Of a stretch of DNA of 64,000 bases, positions 18,401-26,848 are shown one piece after another. How positions within the stretch are numbered: the first letter of the stretch is position 1; each line of letters begins with the position of its first letter. A program made the translations under genes and the position numbers. Under the pieces are notes generated by a model. The model was not told the DNA's origin. It searched no databases and was given only the letters and a program-made list of their open reading frames with translations. Source of the DNA: Haliscomenobacter sp965225875 (GTDB lineage Bacteria; Bacteroidota; Bacteroidia; Chitinophagales; Saprospiraceae); the NCBI RefSeq assembly GCF_965225875.1, contig NZ_CBDDBS010000002.1:1922001-1986000 (forward strand), in the 5' to 3' direction.

Positions 18401-18506
18401 GCGCATTGGACCTTCCCTGGATGATGCTGTTGCAGAGCAACAAACCCAGAAATACAACGAGCCATTTTAGGCCGCGTTGGGGGTGAAAGGGTAGTGAGTG
18501 CTTCAT
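15480..18506 (-). CDS. susC: SusC/RagA family TonB-linked outer membrane transporter
   Basis: A 1,008-residue protein with an N-terminal signal (about residues 1-31), then a carboxypeptidase-regulatory-like domain (TVSGRVIDAETQEALIGSTV..., residues about 45-120), the TonB box and SusC signature ELSQVVVVGYGS, a plug domain (about 135-250, with LFVLDGLALD, DIESIDVLKDASATAIYGSRGANGVILITTKKG), and a 22-strand type barrel to the C-terminus ending in an aromatic residue (NVTF). With SusD it takes up an oligomeric nutrient using TonB energy. The spacing to susD is filled by repeat copy A. No sensor, anti-sigma factor or degradative enzyme is next to it. Confidence 0.95.
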   Translation of the reverse strand: MKHSLPFHPQRGLKWLVVFLGLLLCNSIIQGRSNAPLGVPNLTEITVSGRVIDAETQEALIGSTVLVKGTSQGTTTDINGNYSISVSDQNAILVFEFVGYDKQEVLVGNQTKIDISLKSSALELSQVVVVGYGSTNKKDMTGSAKSIKNEDFNRGIINSPEQLLQGKVAGVNVTSTTGEPGGRQSITIRGPGGVRTGSTPLFVLDGLALDNSGTGGNTNPLTFLNPQDIESIDVLKDASATAIYGSRGANGVILITTKKGKSGFSGMTYSGGLGISSLANPIDLFTADEYRQEVPKVGGVLEDLKANTDWQKEISRTAITRNHNLSLSGGANKLTYYGSFGLQQQEGILKGNDLNLYSGRLNISQKFLDDRLQVDVNLNATSTLNERPPIGGMIGSALSANPTYPAYDAATGLPYRYASGTNPLITLGLEKDITTVNRVIGSITPSLTLAKGLVYKLNFGIDNATSTRDLQSLASAVPQQDGRLETITTVNRNRLIENYITYTFNNDVHGLTALAGHSYQKIFLQGRNSSINKFPISPIEPIYNPGLGQELTLANNRPGGYALINELQSFFGRVNYQFHDKYLLTATVRADGSSKFGENNKYGIFPSVSAGWRIIEEGFMKGGIFSDLKLRAGWGQTGNQEIPSKITQPLFTSTVSGTTSYPLSETGAFPAGTTFTRLANPDIQWEVSTQIDLGLDFALFNGALSGAIDYFNKVSNNILLEVIPADPVQPASSIWTNVEDMEITNQGVELELNYRKRFANGFKFEVGGNVTFIDNIVENSPYTVIPSGSASGSGLTSATINGYVNGQPIGTFFLREFTGFDDKGLSTYRDTDGDGVVSDKDRISAGSALPTRMYNFNTVFTFKGFDLRANFNGVAGNMIYDNTANTNFYKLRLSKGINTTREAILFPNESVNNAAPVSTRFLKDGAFLRLNNLALNYTFNTEALGINKYVKGLNLSVTGQNLWLSTKYDGYDPEVNNDRSISGISSYGIDYLSYPRAKSVIFGLNVTF

Positions 18507-19039
18507 TGTCTAAAGTAATTGGTAATGTAAAAAACAGCTTAAACTTATGGCAATTTGCACCTAATTCAAAATTTTATACAAATATTCTGATGAATAGTAA
18601 AATTTTTTATTGATAATTTAATGTTCTTTTAACGGGCAAAAAAATGTCCACTCAAACATCGTTATTTCTACTGTATTCAAAAAATGGGCGAGATAAACTA
18701 AAGGTTAAGAGTTAGTAAAGAAATTTGAGAATTGGTAAAAAAATTAATATCAAGTGCTTGCTTTTTATTTTTTTCTACTTAATTTTGTCAAAGTATCGCT
18801 TATGCGACATTTAGAGGCTATTTTTGTGAACATTTTTTGAGTTTGAGTATTCCTCCCCTCCATTGTACTCACCTCATTTTGATTGTCTGCATCTCCATAC
18901 CGCTTTATCTTGGTTTTATCTCTAGAATCACACCATTGTAGGCTACAGTGAGATTTCATTGGGCCGCATTGTTTATTGCTATTGTTGCTTTTCAACAACA
19001 TAGGGTACTCTATTTAACTCATGATCAAAAAAAACTGTA
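18507..19039. other. Divergent intergenic region between susC and di-haem peroxidase
   Basis: This 533-bp AT-rich stretch separates two divergent genes and should carry both promoters. A short inverted repeat TTGTTG/CAACAA occurs around 18983-19000, about 40 bp before the peroxidase start. A 78-codon minus-strand frame at 18765-19001 has unusual composition (many Lys, Ser, Asn, no recognisable motif) and is not accepted as a gene. No clear Bacteroidota promoter (TTTG, 19 bp, TAnnTTTG) could be assigned. Confidence 0.4.
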
Positions 19040-20398
19040 ATGAAAAAGCTATTGGTAGCTGTTCTTTTTTTGGCTGCGCTCGCTTATGTTATTTCTTGTG
19101 AGCGGGAGGTCGCTAGTGATTTGGACCTCGACAGCCCTTTGGAAGCAATTTTGGATCAGAAATCAGTGACTGGATCTTACGCTGGATACATCATGCCAGA
19201 AAGTACTGATTTCGCCAATTTGCCTAACCAGGATGCCAAAAACCCGGTTACAGCGGAAAAAGTAGAGCTGGGTCGTCTGTTGTTTTTTGAGACAGGATTA
19301 GCGCTTGAAAACAAATACCCTTCATCAAAGGGCACTTTCTCTTGCAGCAGTTGTCACATTCCCAACCGTGGGTTCACTGCCGGGCGCTTTCAGGGCATAG
19401 CAGATGGAGCGGTCGGTTTTGGAAAAAGTGGTGAAGGCCGTCAAAAAAGTTCGGTCTATTTTGGGCACGAGGTGGATGCACAAGGCGCCAGACCACTTCC
19501 AGTCATCAACACCACTTACATTTCCAATGCGCTTTGGGCAGGTACTTTCGGGTCTTTCAATGTCAATGAAGGTACTAGCGCTGTCTGGAATCAGGATACC
19601 CTGGTTGCCATCAACCACGAGCAATTGATGGGGCTTGAAGCCAACAATGCCCGGGCACTAGCAGTACACCGCCAGGTGATCAACAAAACGGTAACCGACC
19701 AATTGGGTTACACCGAGATGTTTGATAAGGCATTCCCTGAAATTCCAGTAAAAGACCGCTACAACCGCAAAACGGGTTCTTTTGCTATCGCGGCATACTT
19801 CCGCACTATCCTGACCAACCAGGCGCCTTTTCAGCGTTGGTTGAAAGGGGAAAAAGATGCCATGACTGCACAACAAAAGAAAGGAGCCATTGTCTTTTTT
19901 GGCAAAGCGGGTTGTGTGAATTGCCACAATACGCCTTCATTGAATGCTTTCCCTCACCGCTTCTTTGCATTAGGTGTAAACAACTTGTACCAAAGTAATT
20001 TCAATGTGTTCCGCACGGACGCAAGCGATCGCCGCAACCTCGGCCGTGGTGGCTTTACTTACAAGGAGGAAGACATGCACAAGTTTAAGGTACCACAATT
20101 GTACAACCTTAAAAATGTAGGATTCTACTTCCACGGTGCCAGCAAAACTTCCTTGCGGGAAGTGGTTGAGTATTTCAATGCGGGGATTCCTGAAAATCCT
20201 TTGGTACCAGCTAGCCAGATTTCCAGCTTATTCAAACCGCTCAATTTATCTAAGGATGAAGTAGATGACTTGACTGAGTTCCTTGAAAATGGATTATTTG
20301 ATCCAAATTTGGAACGCTATGCACCAACTAAGACCAAGTCTGGTAACTGCTTTCCAAATAATGACCCACAATCAAAAATAGACATGGGTTGTAACTAA
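19040..20398 (+). CDS. Di-haem cytochrome c peroxidase (CcpA/MauG family) lipoprotein
   Basis: A 452-residue protein with a lipobox ending at Cys20 (AYVISC|E). Two c-type haem motifs are present: CSSCH at residues 102-106 and CVNCH at 292-296, the spacing expected for di-haem peroxidases. The region FSCSSCHIPNRGFTAG and the later HKFKVPQLYNLKNVGFYFHGA, with EYFNAGIPENP, are standard for this family. It would reduce hydrogen peroxide, or oxidise another substrate as in MauG, in the periplasm. It is divergent from susC and ends just before a terminator shared with the convergent gene. Confidence 0.9.
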   Translation: MKKLLVAVLFLAALAYVISCEREVASDLDLDSPLEAILDQKSVTGSYAGYIMPESTDFANLPNQDAKNPVTAEKVELGRLLFFETGLALENKYPSSKGTFSCSSCHIPNRGFTAGRFQGIADGAVGFGKSGEGRQKSSVYFGHEVDAQGARPLPVINTTYISNALWAGTFGSFNVNEGTSAVWNQDTLVAINHEQLMGLEANNARALAVHRQVINKTVTDQLGYTEMFDKAFPEIPVKDRYNRKTGSFAIAAYFRTILTNQAPFQRWLKGEKDAMTAQQKKGAIVFFGKAGCVNCHNTPSLNAFPHRFFALGVNNLYQSNFNVFRTDASDRRNLGRGGFTYKEEDMHKFKVPQLYNLKNVGFYFHGASKTSLREVVEYFNAGIPENPLVPASQISSLFKPLNLSKDEVDDLTEFLENGLFDPNLERYAPTKTKSGNCFPNNDPQSKIDMGCN

Positions 20399-20448
20399 CT
20401 GCTCCAGATATTTTTTACGCTTAATTCTAGTAGAGGTTTTTGTAAGAA

Positions 20449-20490
20449 GAGGTGTTGTCGGCGGATTGCGGGCAACACCTCAGCTTTTTC
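20449..20490 (+). terminator. Rho-independent terminator after peroxidase gene
   Basis: GAGGTGTTG (20449-20457) pairs with CAACACCTC (20473-20481) and is followed by AGCTTTTTC. It sits about 50 bp after the peroxidase stop and before the convergent gene. Confidence 0.75.
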
Positions 20491-20495
20491 AGCTT

Positions 20496-21164
20496 TCAAA
20501 GGCGATAAACCACTCCTAACCTCAAAGGAAGTTCATCCAGTACATCCAAAGAAAAAAGCCATTGTTCTTTTTGGCGCTCTGTCAAAGCCGGGTTATCCGT
20601 TATCCCATGTACTGCTGATAAACTTAAGCCCAGAACCATATTGGCTTCTACATTGAATCTTGAGTTCAGCCGCAGGGTATACCGAGGTACATAGCTGAAA
20701 CTAAAGCCATAATACCCTTCGAATTTTGGGATTCCACTCATTAACAGTGGCTCAGCATCTGTTTCGTAAACAAATCCACGCAACGACCAGCCCCTCTGCC
20801 AATAACTTTTACCGCCATTTTTGGACAAGCGCCTTTTGCCAAATTCATAACGAAGACTGAATTCTTTTTCCTTTAAAATTCGAATTTCATCTTCGCTGCG
20901 TTTAAAGCGCAGTACACTCAATTCTAATTCATGGTATTTGCGCTCCTTTTTTCCGGCCCATTGAATGGCAGGAGAAAACCCTCCAAACTCAAAGGCGCCA
21001 TAGCCGGCATTGTAATCGACCAAAGGCGAGCGGAATTTTTCGAACAAATAAAAATTACTGTACAACTTGATAAAAGTGGTGGTATCCGTTTTTTGCCCGT
21101 ACAAAACTGAATAAGAAGTGATCCACAATAACATCAGGACGGTTAGTAGTGATAGAGGTTTCAT
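20496..21164 (-). CDS. Putative outer membrane beta-barrel protein (222 aa)
   Basis: A signal peptide (MKPLSLLTVLMLLWITSYSV then LYGQ) is followed by alternating strands rich in aromatic and polar residues (YNAGYGAFEFGGFSP, KYHELELSVLRFKR, GYYGFSFSYVPRYTLRLNSRFNVEANMVLGLSLSAV), ending LPLRLGVVYRL with strand character. This suggests a small outer membrane barrel or barrel-like protein. The family is not recognised. It begins 15 bp after the fibronectin-type gene in the same direction, so the two probably form an operon. Confidence 0.65.
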   Translation of the reverse strand: MKPLSLLTVLMLLWITSYSVLYGQKTDTTTFIKLYSNFYLFEKFRSPLVDYNAGYGAFEFGGFSPAIQWAGKKERKYHELELSVLRFKRSEDEIRILKEKEFSLRYEFGKRRLSKNGGKSYWQRGWSLRGFVYETDAEPLLMSGIPKFEGYYGFSFSYVPRYTLRLNSRFNVEANMVLGLSLSAVHGITDNPALTERQKEQWLFSLDVLDELPLRLGVVYRL

Positions 21165-21179
21165 CGTTTTTGATTAAAA

Positions 21180-23429
21180 TCAGGGTTGTTGAATGATGAT
21201 TTTTTCGATTTTTGAAAATTCAGCGGTTCTGATTTCCAAAAAATAGGTTCCGGCGGCTTGATTGCTCAGCTCCAAGGTCTCGTTGAGGACAATTTGATCC
21301 TGAAGCTCCCGACGAAAAACTACTCTGCCGATGAGGTCACGAACAGTGAGGGTTACGTTTTTAGGCCCTGTAAACACACTTTCTACCCGAAAAACACCCG
21401 TATTAGGGTTTGGTGAAACCACGATTGGAATATTCCTTGGAGGATTTTTTATGGAGACTTGAACCGAATCTCCGTAGCTTGGAGAGAATCCATTTAGCGT
21501 TTTAAAACTATGCGTATCTGACCAACCCAGTATGCTATAAGTACACCAATACCTAAACTGAAATTCGTAAGTAGTATTGGGTTTTAACTTATCCAGTACA
21601 ATTTCTTTGTTGGCATAAGAACTAACTGATAAATTGGTCCAAAAAAACGCCCCTTTTTCCCGCCACTGCCAGGCGAATTGAACCCCGTATGGGATATCTG
21701 CGTAAAGAACGGCGCTAGTTGCGTTGATTCTTTTGATTTTTACAAACTTGGTTTGAGCAGGCTCGCAAACTCTAGGTGAAACAGCGATTTGTTTGACTTC
21801 CGACCATTCACTTTTTTGTCCATTTTCACAAAGGTAGCTGACTTGCCACTCATACGTTGCTTCGGATATCACAAAGGAGGGATACCAGTCGTAACTAGGG
21901 CGATTGGTACTTACTTGAACCCATTGGGTAGTGCCCAATTTTCGGAATCTCCAAAAAAATTGGTTGGAGGCTTGCATCTTGGACGTTAGAATGATATTGT
22001 CGCTGCGGAAACTCAGATCTATGCTTATAGACATTTGACTGGAAGGAATTTGTTGGCATTCACCCCAGGTAAAAAAACTACTCCTGGTCCAGTTGCTCCA
22101 ATTTCCAGAAGAGCATTCCACACTTACTTCAATTTGATAAACCTTTCCTGGATCTAGACTATCCAACTCTATTTTAGGAATTTCACTTTCATAAATCGGA
22201 GACCACTTAAAATAGTCAGGACTATAACGCCAACGGTAATTCAAGGCATTTTGTCCAAGTAACTCCACCCCTACTCTGGATTGTTCTCGCAAATAAGTAT
22301 TCCAGGTCATTTCTTTGGAATTGGAACAAATCAGGGTTTTAAATGCATAGGTATTGGAAAACGAGCCCCAGTTTCCGCCCCCACAACTACGGCGCACTTG
22401 AACTTCATATTCCGTATTTTGAATCAAACCAGTAATGCTTAAGTTTGGCGAGGCAGTTGAATCGGTAAAAATCCAAAAAGTATTCCCTTTGACGCGATAA
22501 CGCCAGCTGTAACCCGTGTTTTCACCTGTAATGCTCAACGCTGCGTTGCCACTACTCACCGAATCCAATTTAAAACCACTGGGTTGCCAGGCCGGGCAAG
22601 GAGTAAAGATACCTAGTGAATAGTCCTCTACCTCCAGGATATTGAGGCTGCGTTCACAAACTTTTCCAAGCGTTTTTCTGGACATGATAACCCGCATCCG
22701 CGTCAAGCCCAGGGAAGCTGTTTTGGGGATGGCTATTTTCCAGGAGTATACCTTATCTGGAGCACCTTCGTCTTTAAAAATGGCTTCTCCTGCGTCATCA
22801 AAATCTTTGTCGCGATTAAAGTCTATAAAAATGGTGTAATAAACCCGGTAATAAGCGTCCAGGTCCCAAAACTCAATGGTCTTAACCGGAGTGATGGAAA
22901 AGGGCACTTCGGCACCTGGGTTGGCAATGAAGCGAGGGCTTAAATGTAAGCCTAAACCACCATCGTTGCCCGACTGATATTCTACTTCTCCAAAGCCAAA
23001 TTTGTCAATATAGCCATCACTTTTATTGGCATAAGCCAGGCAATAGGCTTCATTACAGCCCTGGGTCTTTATGTTTTGAAATGTGCTCCAATCCGAAAAT
23101 TGGTTGTTGAAGCAATCCTTGCGAACTTGAAATTCATACTCTGTACAAGGTTGTAAGCCTGCCAAATACAGGATGGCTCCTCTCACTGTTTGACTTTCCC
23201 AATTGATTTTCCCTTTAATTCGATATCTAAATTGGTAATTCACATTGAGCTCAGGGAAACTCAGTGTAACTTGGCAAGAAGATGGCCCTGCATGTATTGT
23301 AGCGATATTGGGAGCGTTGCAGGCCGTCTTTGTATTCGGTTCCACAGTCCTGATTTTGCACCAAGACTGTGGATTAAGGGTAAAAAATAGGAGCCAAAAT
23401 AACAGGATATGATGGGTATAGCTTTTCAT
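21180..23429 (-). CDS. Secreted fibronectin type III/GEVED protein with T9SS type A sorting domain
   Basis: A 749-residue protein with a signal peptide (HHILLFWLLFFTLNPQS). After an initial fibronectin type III domain (LQPCTEYEFQVRKDC) comes a GEVED-type domain (about residues 135-270; IDFNRDKDFDDAGEAIF, ending LEVEDYSL), then four more fibronectin-like repeats marked by LIQNTEYEVQVRRSCGGGNWG and LKPNTTYEFQFRYWC. The C-terminal 85 residues, VSPNPNTGVFRVESVF...LIGRVVF...AAGTYFLEIRTAEFSKIEKIIIQ, are a T9SS type A sorting domain, so the protein should be exported and anchored or released at the surface. A binding or adhesion role is likely; no enzyme domain is seen. Confidence 0.88.
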   Translation of the reverse strand: MKSYTHHILLFWLLFFTLNPQSWCKIRTVEPNTKTACNAPNIATIHAGPSSCQVTLSFPELNVNYQFRYRIKGKINWESQTVRGAILYLAGLQPCTEYEFQVRKDCFNNQFSDWSTFQNIKTQGCNEAYCLAYANKSDGYIDKFGFGEVEYQSGNDGGLGLHLSPRFIANPGAEVPFSITPVKTIEFWDLDAYYRVYYTIFIDFNRDKDFDDAGEAIFKDEGAPDKVYSWKIAIPKTASLGLTRMRVIMSRKTLGKVCERSLNILEVEDYSLGIFTPCPAWQPSGFKLDSVSSGNAALSITGENTGYSWRYRVKGNTFWIFTDSTASPNLSITGLIQNTEYEVQVRRSCGGGNWGSFSNTYAFKTLICSNSKEMTWNTYLREQSRVGVELLGQNALNYRWRYSPDYFKWSPIYESEIPKIELDSLDPGKVYQIEVSVECSSGNWSNWTRSSFFTWGECQQIPSSQMSISIDLSFRSDNIILTSKMQASNQFFWRFRKLGTTQWVQVSTNRPSYDWYPSFVISEATYEWQVSYLCENGQKSEWSEVKQIAVSPRVCEPAQTKFVKIKRINATSAVLYADIPYGVQFAWQWREKGAFFWTNLSVSSYANKEIVLDKLKPNTTYEFQFRYWCTYSILGWSDTHSFKTLNGFSPSYGDSVQVSIKNPPRNIPIVVSPNPNTGVFRVESVFTGPKNVTLTVRDLIGRVVFRRELQDQIVLNETLELSNQAAGTYFLEIRTAEFSKIEKIIIQQP

Positions 23430-23479
23430 CCTAAAGTATTTTCAGTTCCTTACAAAAGTAAAATTTAGAATGCAAATTG

Positions 23480-24709
23480 TTATAATTGCGCTGCATATTT
23501 TTTACCAAATCCCTGCCCCTTCAGCCACCAAAAACCCAGCATCCCCACCAAACAGCAGCCGCTCAACACATACCACAAACTACTAAAGCCCCATTGCTCG
23601 GCCACATTCATACCGATGTTGGGGGCGATGATGTGCCCAAATGACCAGGCGCTGGAATACAAACCCAGGTATTGCCCTTGGGTGCTCGCGGGAGCACGAT
23701 CTACCACGATACTGTTGGCAAAAGGCAGTTGGAAAATCTCTCCAAAGGTCACAGCTACCAGGCACAGGATTGCGGCGGTAGCTTGATGTGGGGTAAAATT
23801 GAGCAGGATAAAACCGATCCCAATCATGGCTGCGCCCAAAATCACCAGACTCATCTTGGCGTGCCGGCCTTCGAGGCGAGAAACCAGTGGCATTTCAATA
23901 AAAGTGATGATGATGCCGTTGCCCGCCAGCAAAAAGCCAATCACATTTTCGTCCCAATGCCAGCTCTCCTTCAAAAAGACTGGAACCATGCTGAAAAACT
24001 GCAAAAAGGCAATGGCGTTGATGGCAATCAGGACAAAAAAGAGCAAAAACTGCTTGTCGCGGTAAGGAGACGTGGCGCGGCCTTCAGCCTTGGTCGCTGC
24101 TTTTTCCTTACGCATCGATTTTTTCTCTACCAAAAAGAAGCGCAAGAAAAGAGCGGCGCCAATACAGGTGAGTCCATCCACCCAAAACAACCATTGGTAG
24201 CCCAGGCTATGCGCCAAAATACCGCCTAGTGCAGGTCCCATGCCAAAGCCCAGATTGATGGCCAAGCGCACCAAAGATAAGGAACGGGTATAATCTTCCG
24301 GCTTGCTGTAAGCCGAAATGGATGCCATGTTGGCCGGACGGAAACTGTCCCCTACCATGCCCACAATAAAAACGGCAATGCATAAGCCCAACAAACTCTG
24401 AACGTGTTGTATGGCGAAAAACAACAGCCCAGTCAAAAACAAAGACCAAAACATGATCTTGTATGAACCAATCAAGTCACTCAGTCGCCCACCCATGATG
24501 GTACCAATTACGGCACCAGCGCCAAAAGAAGTCAGGATCAACGCGGCCTGCCCTTTGGAAAAATCCAATTCCTGGGTCAGGTAAACGGCCAAAAAAGGGA
24601 ATACCATGGTACCCGCCCGGTTGATGAAAGAAACCAGGCTGAGCATCCAGATGTCGCGATGGAGTCCAGCGAAAGAACTAAGGTAGGCGTTGAGTGCACG
24701 AGCAAGCAT
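23480..24709 (-). CDS. Major facilitator superfamily transporter
   Basis: A 409-residue integral membrane protein with about twelve hydrophobic segments. The MFS loop 2-3 signature GGRLSDLIGSYKIM follows the second helix, and a basic central loop (EKKSMRKEKAATKAEGR) divides the two halves. It resembles drug or metabolite exporters (MFS_1, YdeE/MdtH-like), but the substrate is not predictable. The start codon ATG at 24709 lies one base from a long hairpin repeat (24711-24837), so its leader RNA may fold over the start site. Confidence 0.85.
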   Translation of the reverse strand: MLARALNAYLSSFAGLHRDIWMLSLVSFINRAGTMVFPFLAVYLTQELDFSKGQAALILTSFGAGAVIGTIMGGRLSDLIGSYKIMFWSLFLTGLLFFAIQHVQSLLGLCIAVFIVGMVGDSFRPANMASISAYSKPEDYTRSLSLVRLAINLGFGMGPALGGILAHSLGYQWLFWVDGLTCIGAALFLRFFLVEKKSMRKEKAATKAEGRATSPYRDKQFLLFFVLIAINAIAFLQFFSMVPVFLKESWHWDENVIGFLLAGNGIIITFIEMPLVSRLEGRHAKMSLVILGAAMIGIGFILLNFTPHQATAAILCLVAVTFGEIFQLPFANSIVVDRAPASTQGQYLGLYSSAWSFGHIIAPNIGMNVAEQWGFSSLWYVLSGCCLVGMLGFWWLKGQGFGKKYAAQL

Positions 24710-24710
24710 A

Positions 24711-24837
24711 GGTTGAGGAGTTGAGGAGTTGAGAAGTTCAGGAGTTGAGGAGTTGAGGCTACCGCAGAAACTTAGACAAGGACATTGTCAAAATCGTTGC
24801 GGTAGCCTCAACTTCTCAACTCCTCAACTCCTCAACC
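24711..24837. repeat. Hairpin with tandem GAGGAGTTG arms upstream of MFS gene
   Basis: The left arm (24711-24767) is a run of near-identical 9-mers (GTTGAGGAG and variants) ending GAGGCTACCGC. The right arm (24799-24837) begins GCGGTAGCCTCAAC and runs back through the complementary CTCCTCAA units. The predicted stem exceeds 35 bp over a loop of about 35 bases. It ends one base before the MFS start codon. Confidence 0.85.
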
Positions 24838-24966
24838 AGATATTAACCTCTCGTGCAACGAGTCAGTTGAAAGATAAGTTCCTGAAAAATAATCGATAAA
24901 ACCCTTAATTACAATCGCTAATTCGGGAGAAAGCTCATTTGCAATTGTGATTATTTGCAGAATCCC

Positions 24967-26328
24967 TCACTGCCCGGCATTAGGTTTTGGGCGTGGGATC
25001 AAATACAGTATTTTCTGCCGATTGTCGGCATAATGCACTTTTTCACCATCAAACACTGCATTCTGCTCCAACATGATGCGCACCTCTTTGTTCCATTCGG
25101 GCAAAAAGACTTTGTTGTTGAGCTCGATGGCATAAGCGGTATTGGGCAAAATAGGATAATCTCCTGTGCCAGGCACTCCCGACTGCATGTCCCACATACC
25201 AATTGCAGGCCCGGCTCCGTGGCCGTGGTACCCGATGGGGTGTGAATAAATCTGGGGGTTTAAACCTTCAGCTTTGGCTTTGCTGAGGGTAGCTGCCAGG
25301 ATTTCGTTGCCCGTACGTCCGGTTTTGTATTCACTGGTGAGGATGTCCATCAAGCGCAATCCTTTTTGGTAGGCCTGAAGCAAATACGCAGGGGGTGCCG
25401 ATTCGCCGGGTTTCAAAACATAGGCATTTTGCTGGGTGTCGGTATTCAAGCCCAGGTATTTGATGCCAAAATCGATGTGTACGAGGTCGCCGGGTTGAAT
25501 GATGGCAGCGTCAGGGCGTTGGGCAAAGCTGCGGTTTTGCTCATTGCCGCTGGGATCAGCCCGTTGCACATCGCAGGTGGGATGAAACCAGGAGTCAAGT
25601 CCCAAGCCTCGCACCTTTTCCCGATAAAACCACACCACATCATCGGTAGTGGTAATGCCAGGTTGAATGACTACCTCAGAAAGTCCTTCGGCGATAATGT
25701 CGTGGGCGATGCGGCAGATTTGTTCATAAACGGTCAGCTCCGCGGGGGTGCGCACTTCCAGCCAGTTGACGGCCAAACGTTCAGCAGAAACCAGGCGTTT
25801 TTCGTATTTATTGTCGAGTGATTCGCGGAGTTTTTGGTGGTGGAATGCGGAGAGGCCGTCCGCATGCCCAAAATTGGTGCTCAGGTTGATGCCAATGCGT
25901 TGGGGATTGCGCTCGGCCACCAGTTGGGCCAGGCGTTTCCACTGATCAGGCTCTTTATCCGGGTCCCAGGCTTTTTTGAATACCTCCCCTACGTCGTAAC
26001 GCGCACAAGCCAGAAACTCCAGGGGTTTGTCCTTCCCTGGATCATAAATGAGCAACATAGTGGTGCGCCGTGCCGACAACCAGGTTGCGGGCAACATTGT
26101 GCGCAGCACTGGGTCTTCGTTGTACTCCCGCGCAATGACTAGCCACATGTCGATCCCTTCCTTGCGCATCAACTCGGGCAATAGGTTTTGGCAACGCTCT
26201 TTCAGCCAGCGATCCTGCACCACGGCTTGCTCCCGCAAGGTCAATATTTTTGCCTGCTGCGCTAGGCCGAGCACTACACCTGCTAGCCCCAATACAAAAC
26301 TCAACACCAATTTTTTCATACTTACCAT
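24967..26328 (-). CDS. M24 family metallopeptidase (Xaa-Pro aminopeptidase-like), secreted
   Basis: A 453-residue protein with a signal peptide (KKLVLSFVLGLAGVVLGLAQ). The pita-bread catalytic domain covers about residues 205-450. The expected metal ligands are Asp286 (VHIDFGIK), Asp297 (NTDTQQ), His370 (GYHGHGAGP), Glu402 (AIELNN) and Glu421 (IMLEQNAVF), so it is likely an active di-metal peptidase removing residues next to proline, or a creatinase relative. The N-terminal creatinase-like domain is residues 35-200. ATG 26319 is an alternative start three codons in. It follows two small genes with 36 bp spacing. Confidence 0.88.
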   Translation of the reverse strand: MVSMKKLVLSFVLGLAGVVLGLAQQAKILTLREQAVVQDRWLKERCQNLLPELMRKEGIDMWLVIAREYNEDPVLRTMLPATWLSARRTTMLLIYDPGKDKPLEFLACARYDVGEVFKKAWDPDKEPDQWKRLAQLVAERNPQRIGINLSTNFGHADGLSAFHHQKLRESLDNKYEKRLVSAERLAVNWLEVRTPAELTVYEQICRIAHDIIAEGLSEVVIQPGITTTDDVVWFYREKVRGLGLDSWFHPTCDVQRADPSGNEQNRSFAQRPDAAIIQPGDLVHIDFGIKYLGLNTDTQQNAYVLKPGESAPPAYLLQAYQKGLRLMDILTSEYKTGRTGNEILAATLSKAKAEGLNPQIYSHPIGYHGHGAGPAIGMWDMQSGVPGTGDYPILPNTAYAIELNNKVFLPEWNKEVRIMLEQNAVFDGEKVHYADNRQKILYLIPRPKPNAGQ

Positions 26329-26364
26329 TTTAACAATTCATCATTCATCTCTCATCTTTCATCT

Positions 26365-26556
26365 CTAGACATAGTCGGTTTTTGGCCGCTCAAAAATCAA
26401 CTCATAACTCATTTGCATGGCCGAACTCATGCTGGAAAAAATTTGCACGAGTCGCCAGCCTTCTTCAGCGTGTTCCGCAATGATGGCCTGATAATCCTCT
26501 TTGGGGAGGTTGTTCCAAATGTTGGTGGTCAATTTGACAAATTTGTATTCAAACAT
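26365..26556 (-). CDS. DUF4177 domain-containing protein
   Basis: A 63-residue protein, MFEYKFVKLTTNIWNNLP then EEGWRLVQIFSS and YELIFERP, matching the compact DUF4177 fold (strand, helix, GW-L loop, two strands). Its role is unknown. It sits between a 75-residue gene upstream (15 bp) and the M24 peptidase gene downstream, with a 36-bp spacer of short TCAT-rich repeats. Confidence 0.8.
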   Translation of the reverse strand: MFEYKFVKLTTNIWNNLPKEDYQAIIAEHAEEGWRLVQIFSSMSSAMQMSYELIFERPKTDYV

Positions 26557-26571
26557 GGCTTGGGTTATGGT

Positions 26572-26799
26572 TCAAGGATTAAACAATTCGTCGATGGATT
26601 TTTGCAAGTCACGGGTACGGTCTTCGCTGTAGTTGGAGCGGTAGTCTTCTTCTACTTCCCATTCGGGGGTAAAATGTTCGGATGGGGCAGTCGGTGAATG
26701 GGCTGCACTCAGGACGTTGGCCACCGTTTGTAAGACATCAGGGTCCTGGGTTTGCAGGACTTGATTGATGATGAAGAGTTTGAGTGCTTTGAGTTCCAT
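26572..26799 (-). CDS. Small conserved-looking protein of unknown function (75 aa)
   Basis: An acidic 75-residue protein. The N-terminal helix (MELKALKLFIINQVLQ) and ALSAAHSP loop lead to a charged tail (EDYRSNYSEDRTRDLQKSIDELF). The pattern resembles small antitoxin-like or regulatory proteins, but no family is recognised. The tight spacing to the DUF4177 gene supports it being real. Confidence 0.55.
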   Translation of the reverse strand: MELKALKLFIINQVLQTQDPDVLQTVANVLSAAHSPTAPSEHFTPEWEVEEDYRSNYSEDRTRDLQKSIDELFNP

Positions 26800-26848
26800 T
26801 CCGTTTTGAGTTGCTTTTTTAAAAGCTTATTAAAATTTTACCATTCCA

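Noticed and set aside
18765..19001. 78-codon minus-strand frame between susC and the peroxidase gene
   Set aside because: Its composition is unlike neighbouring proteins, there is no motif, and the region should carry two promoters.
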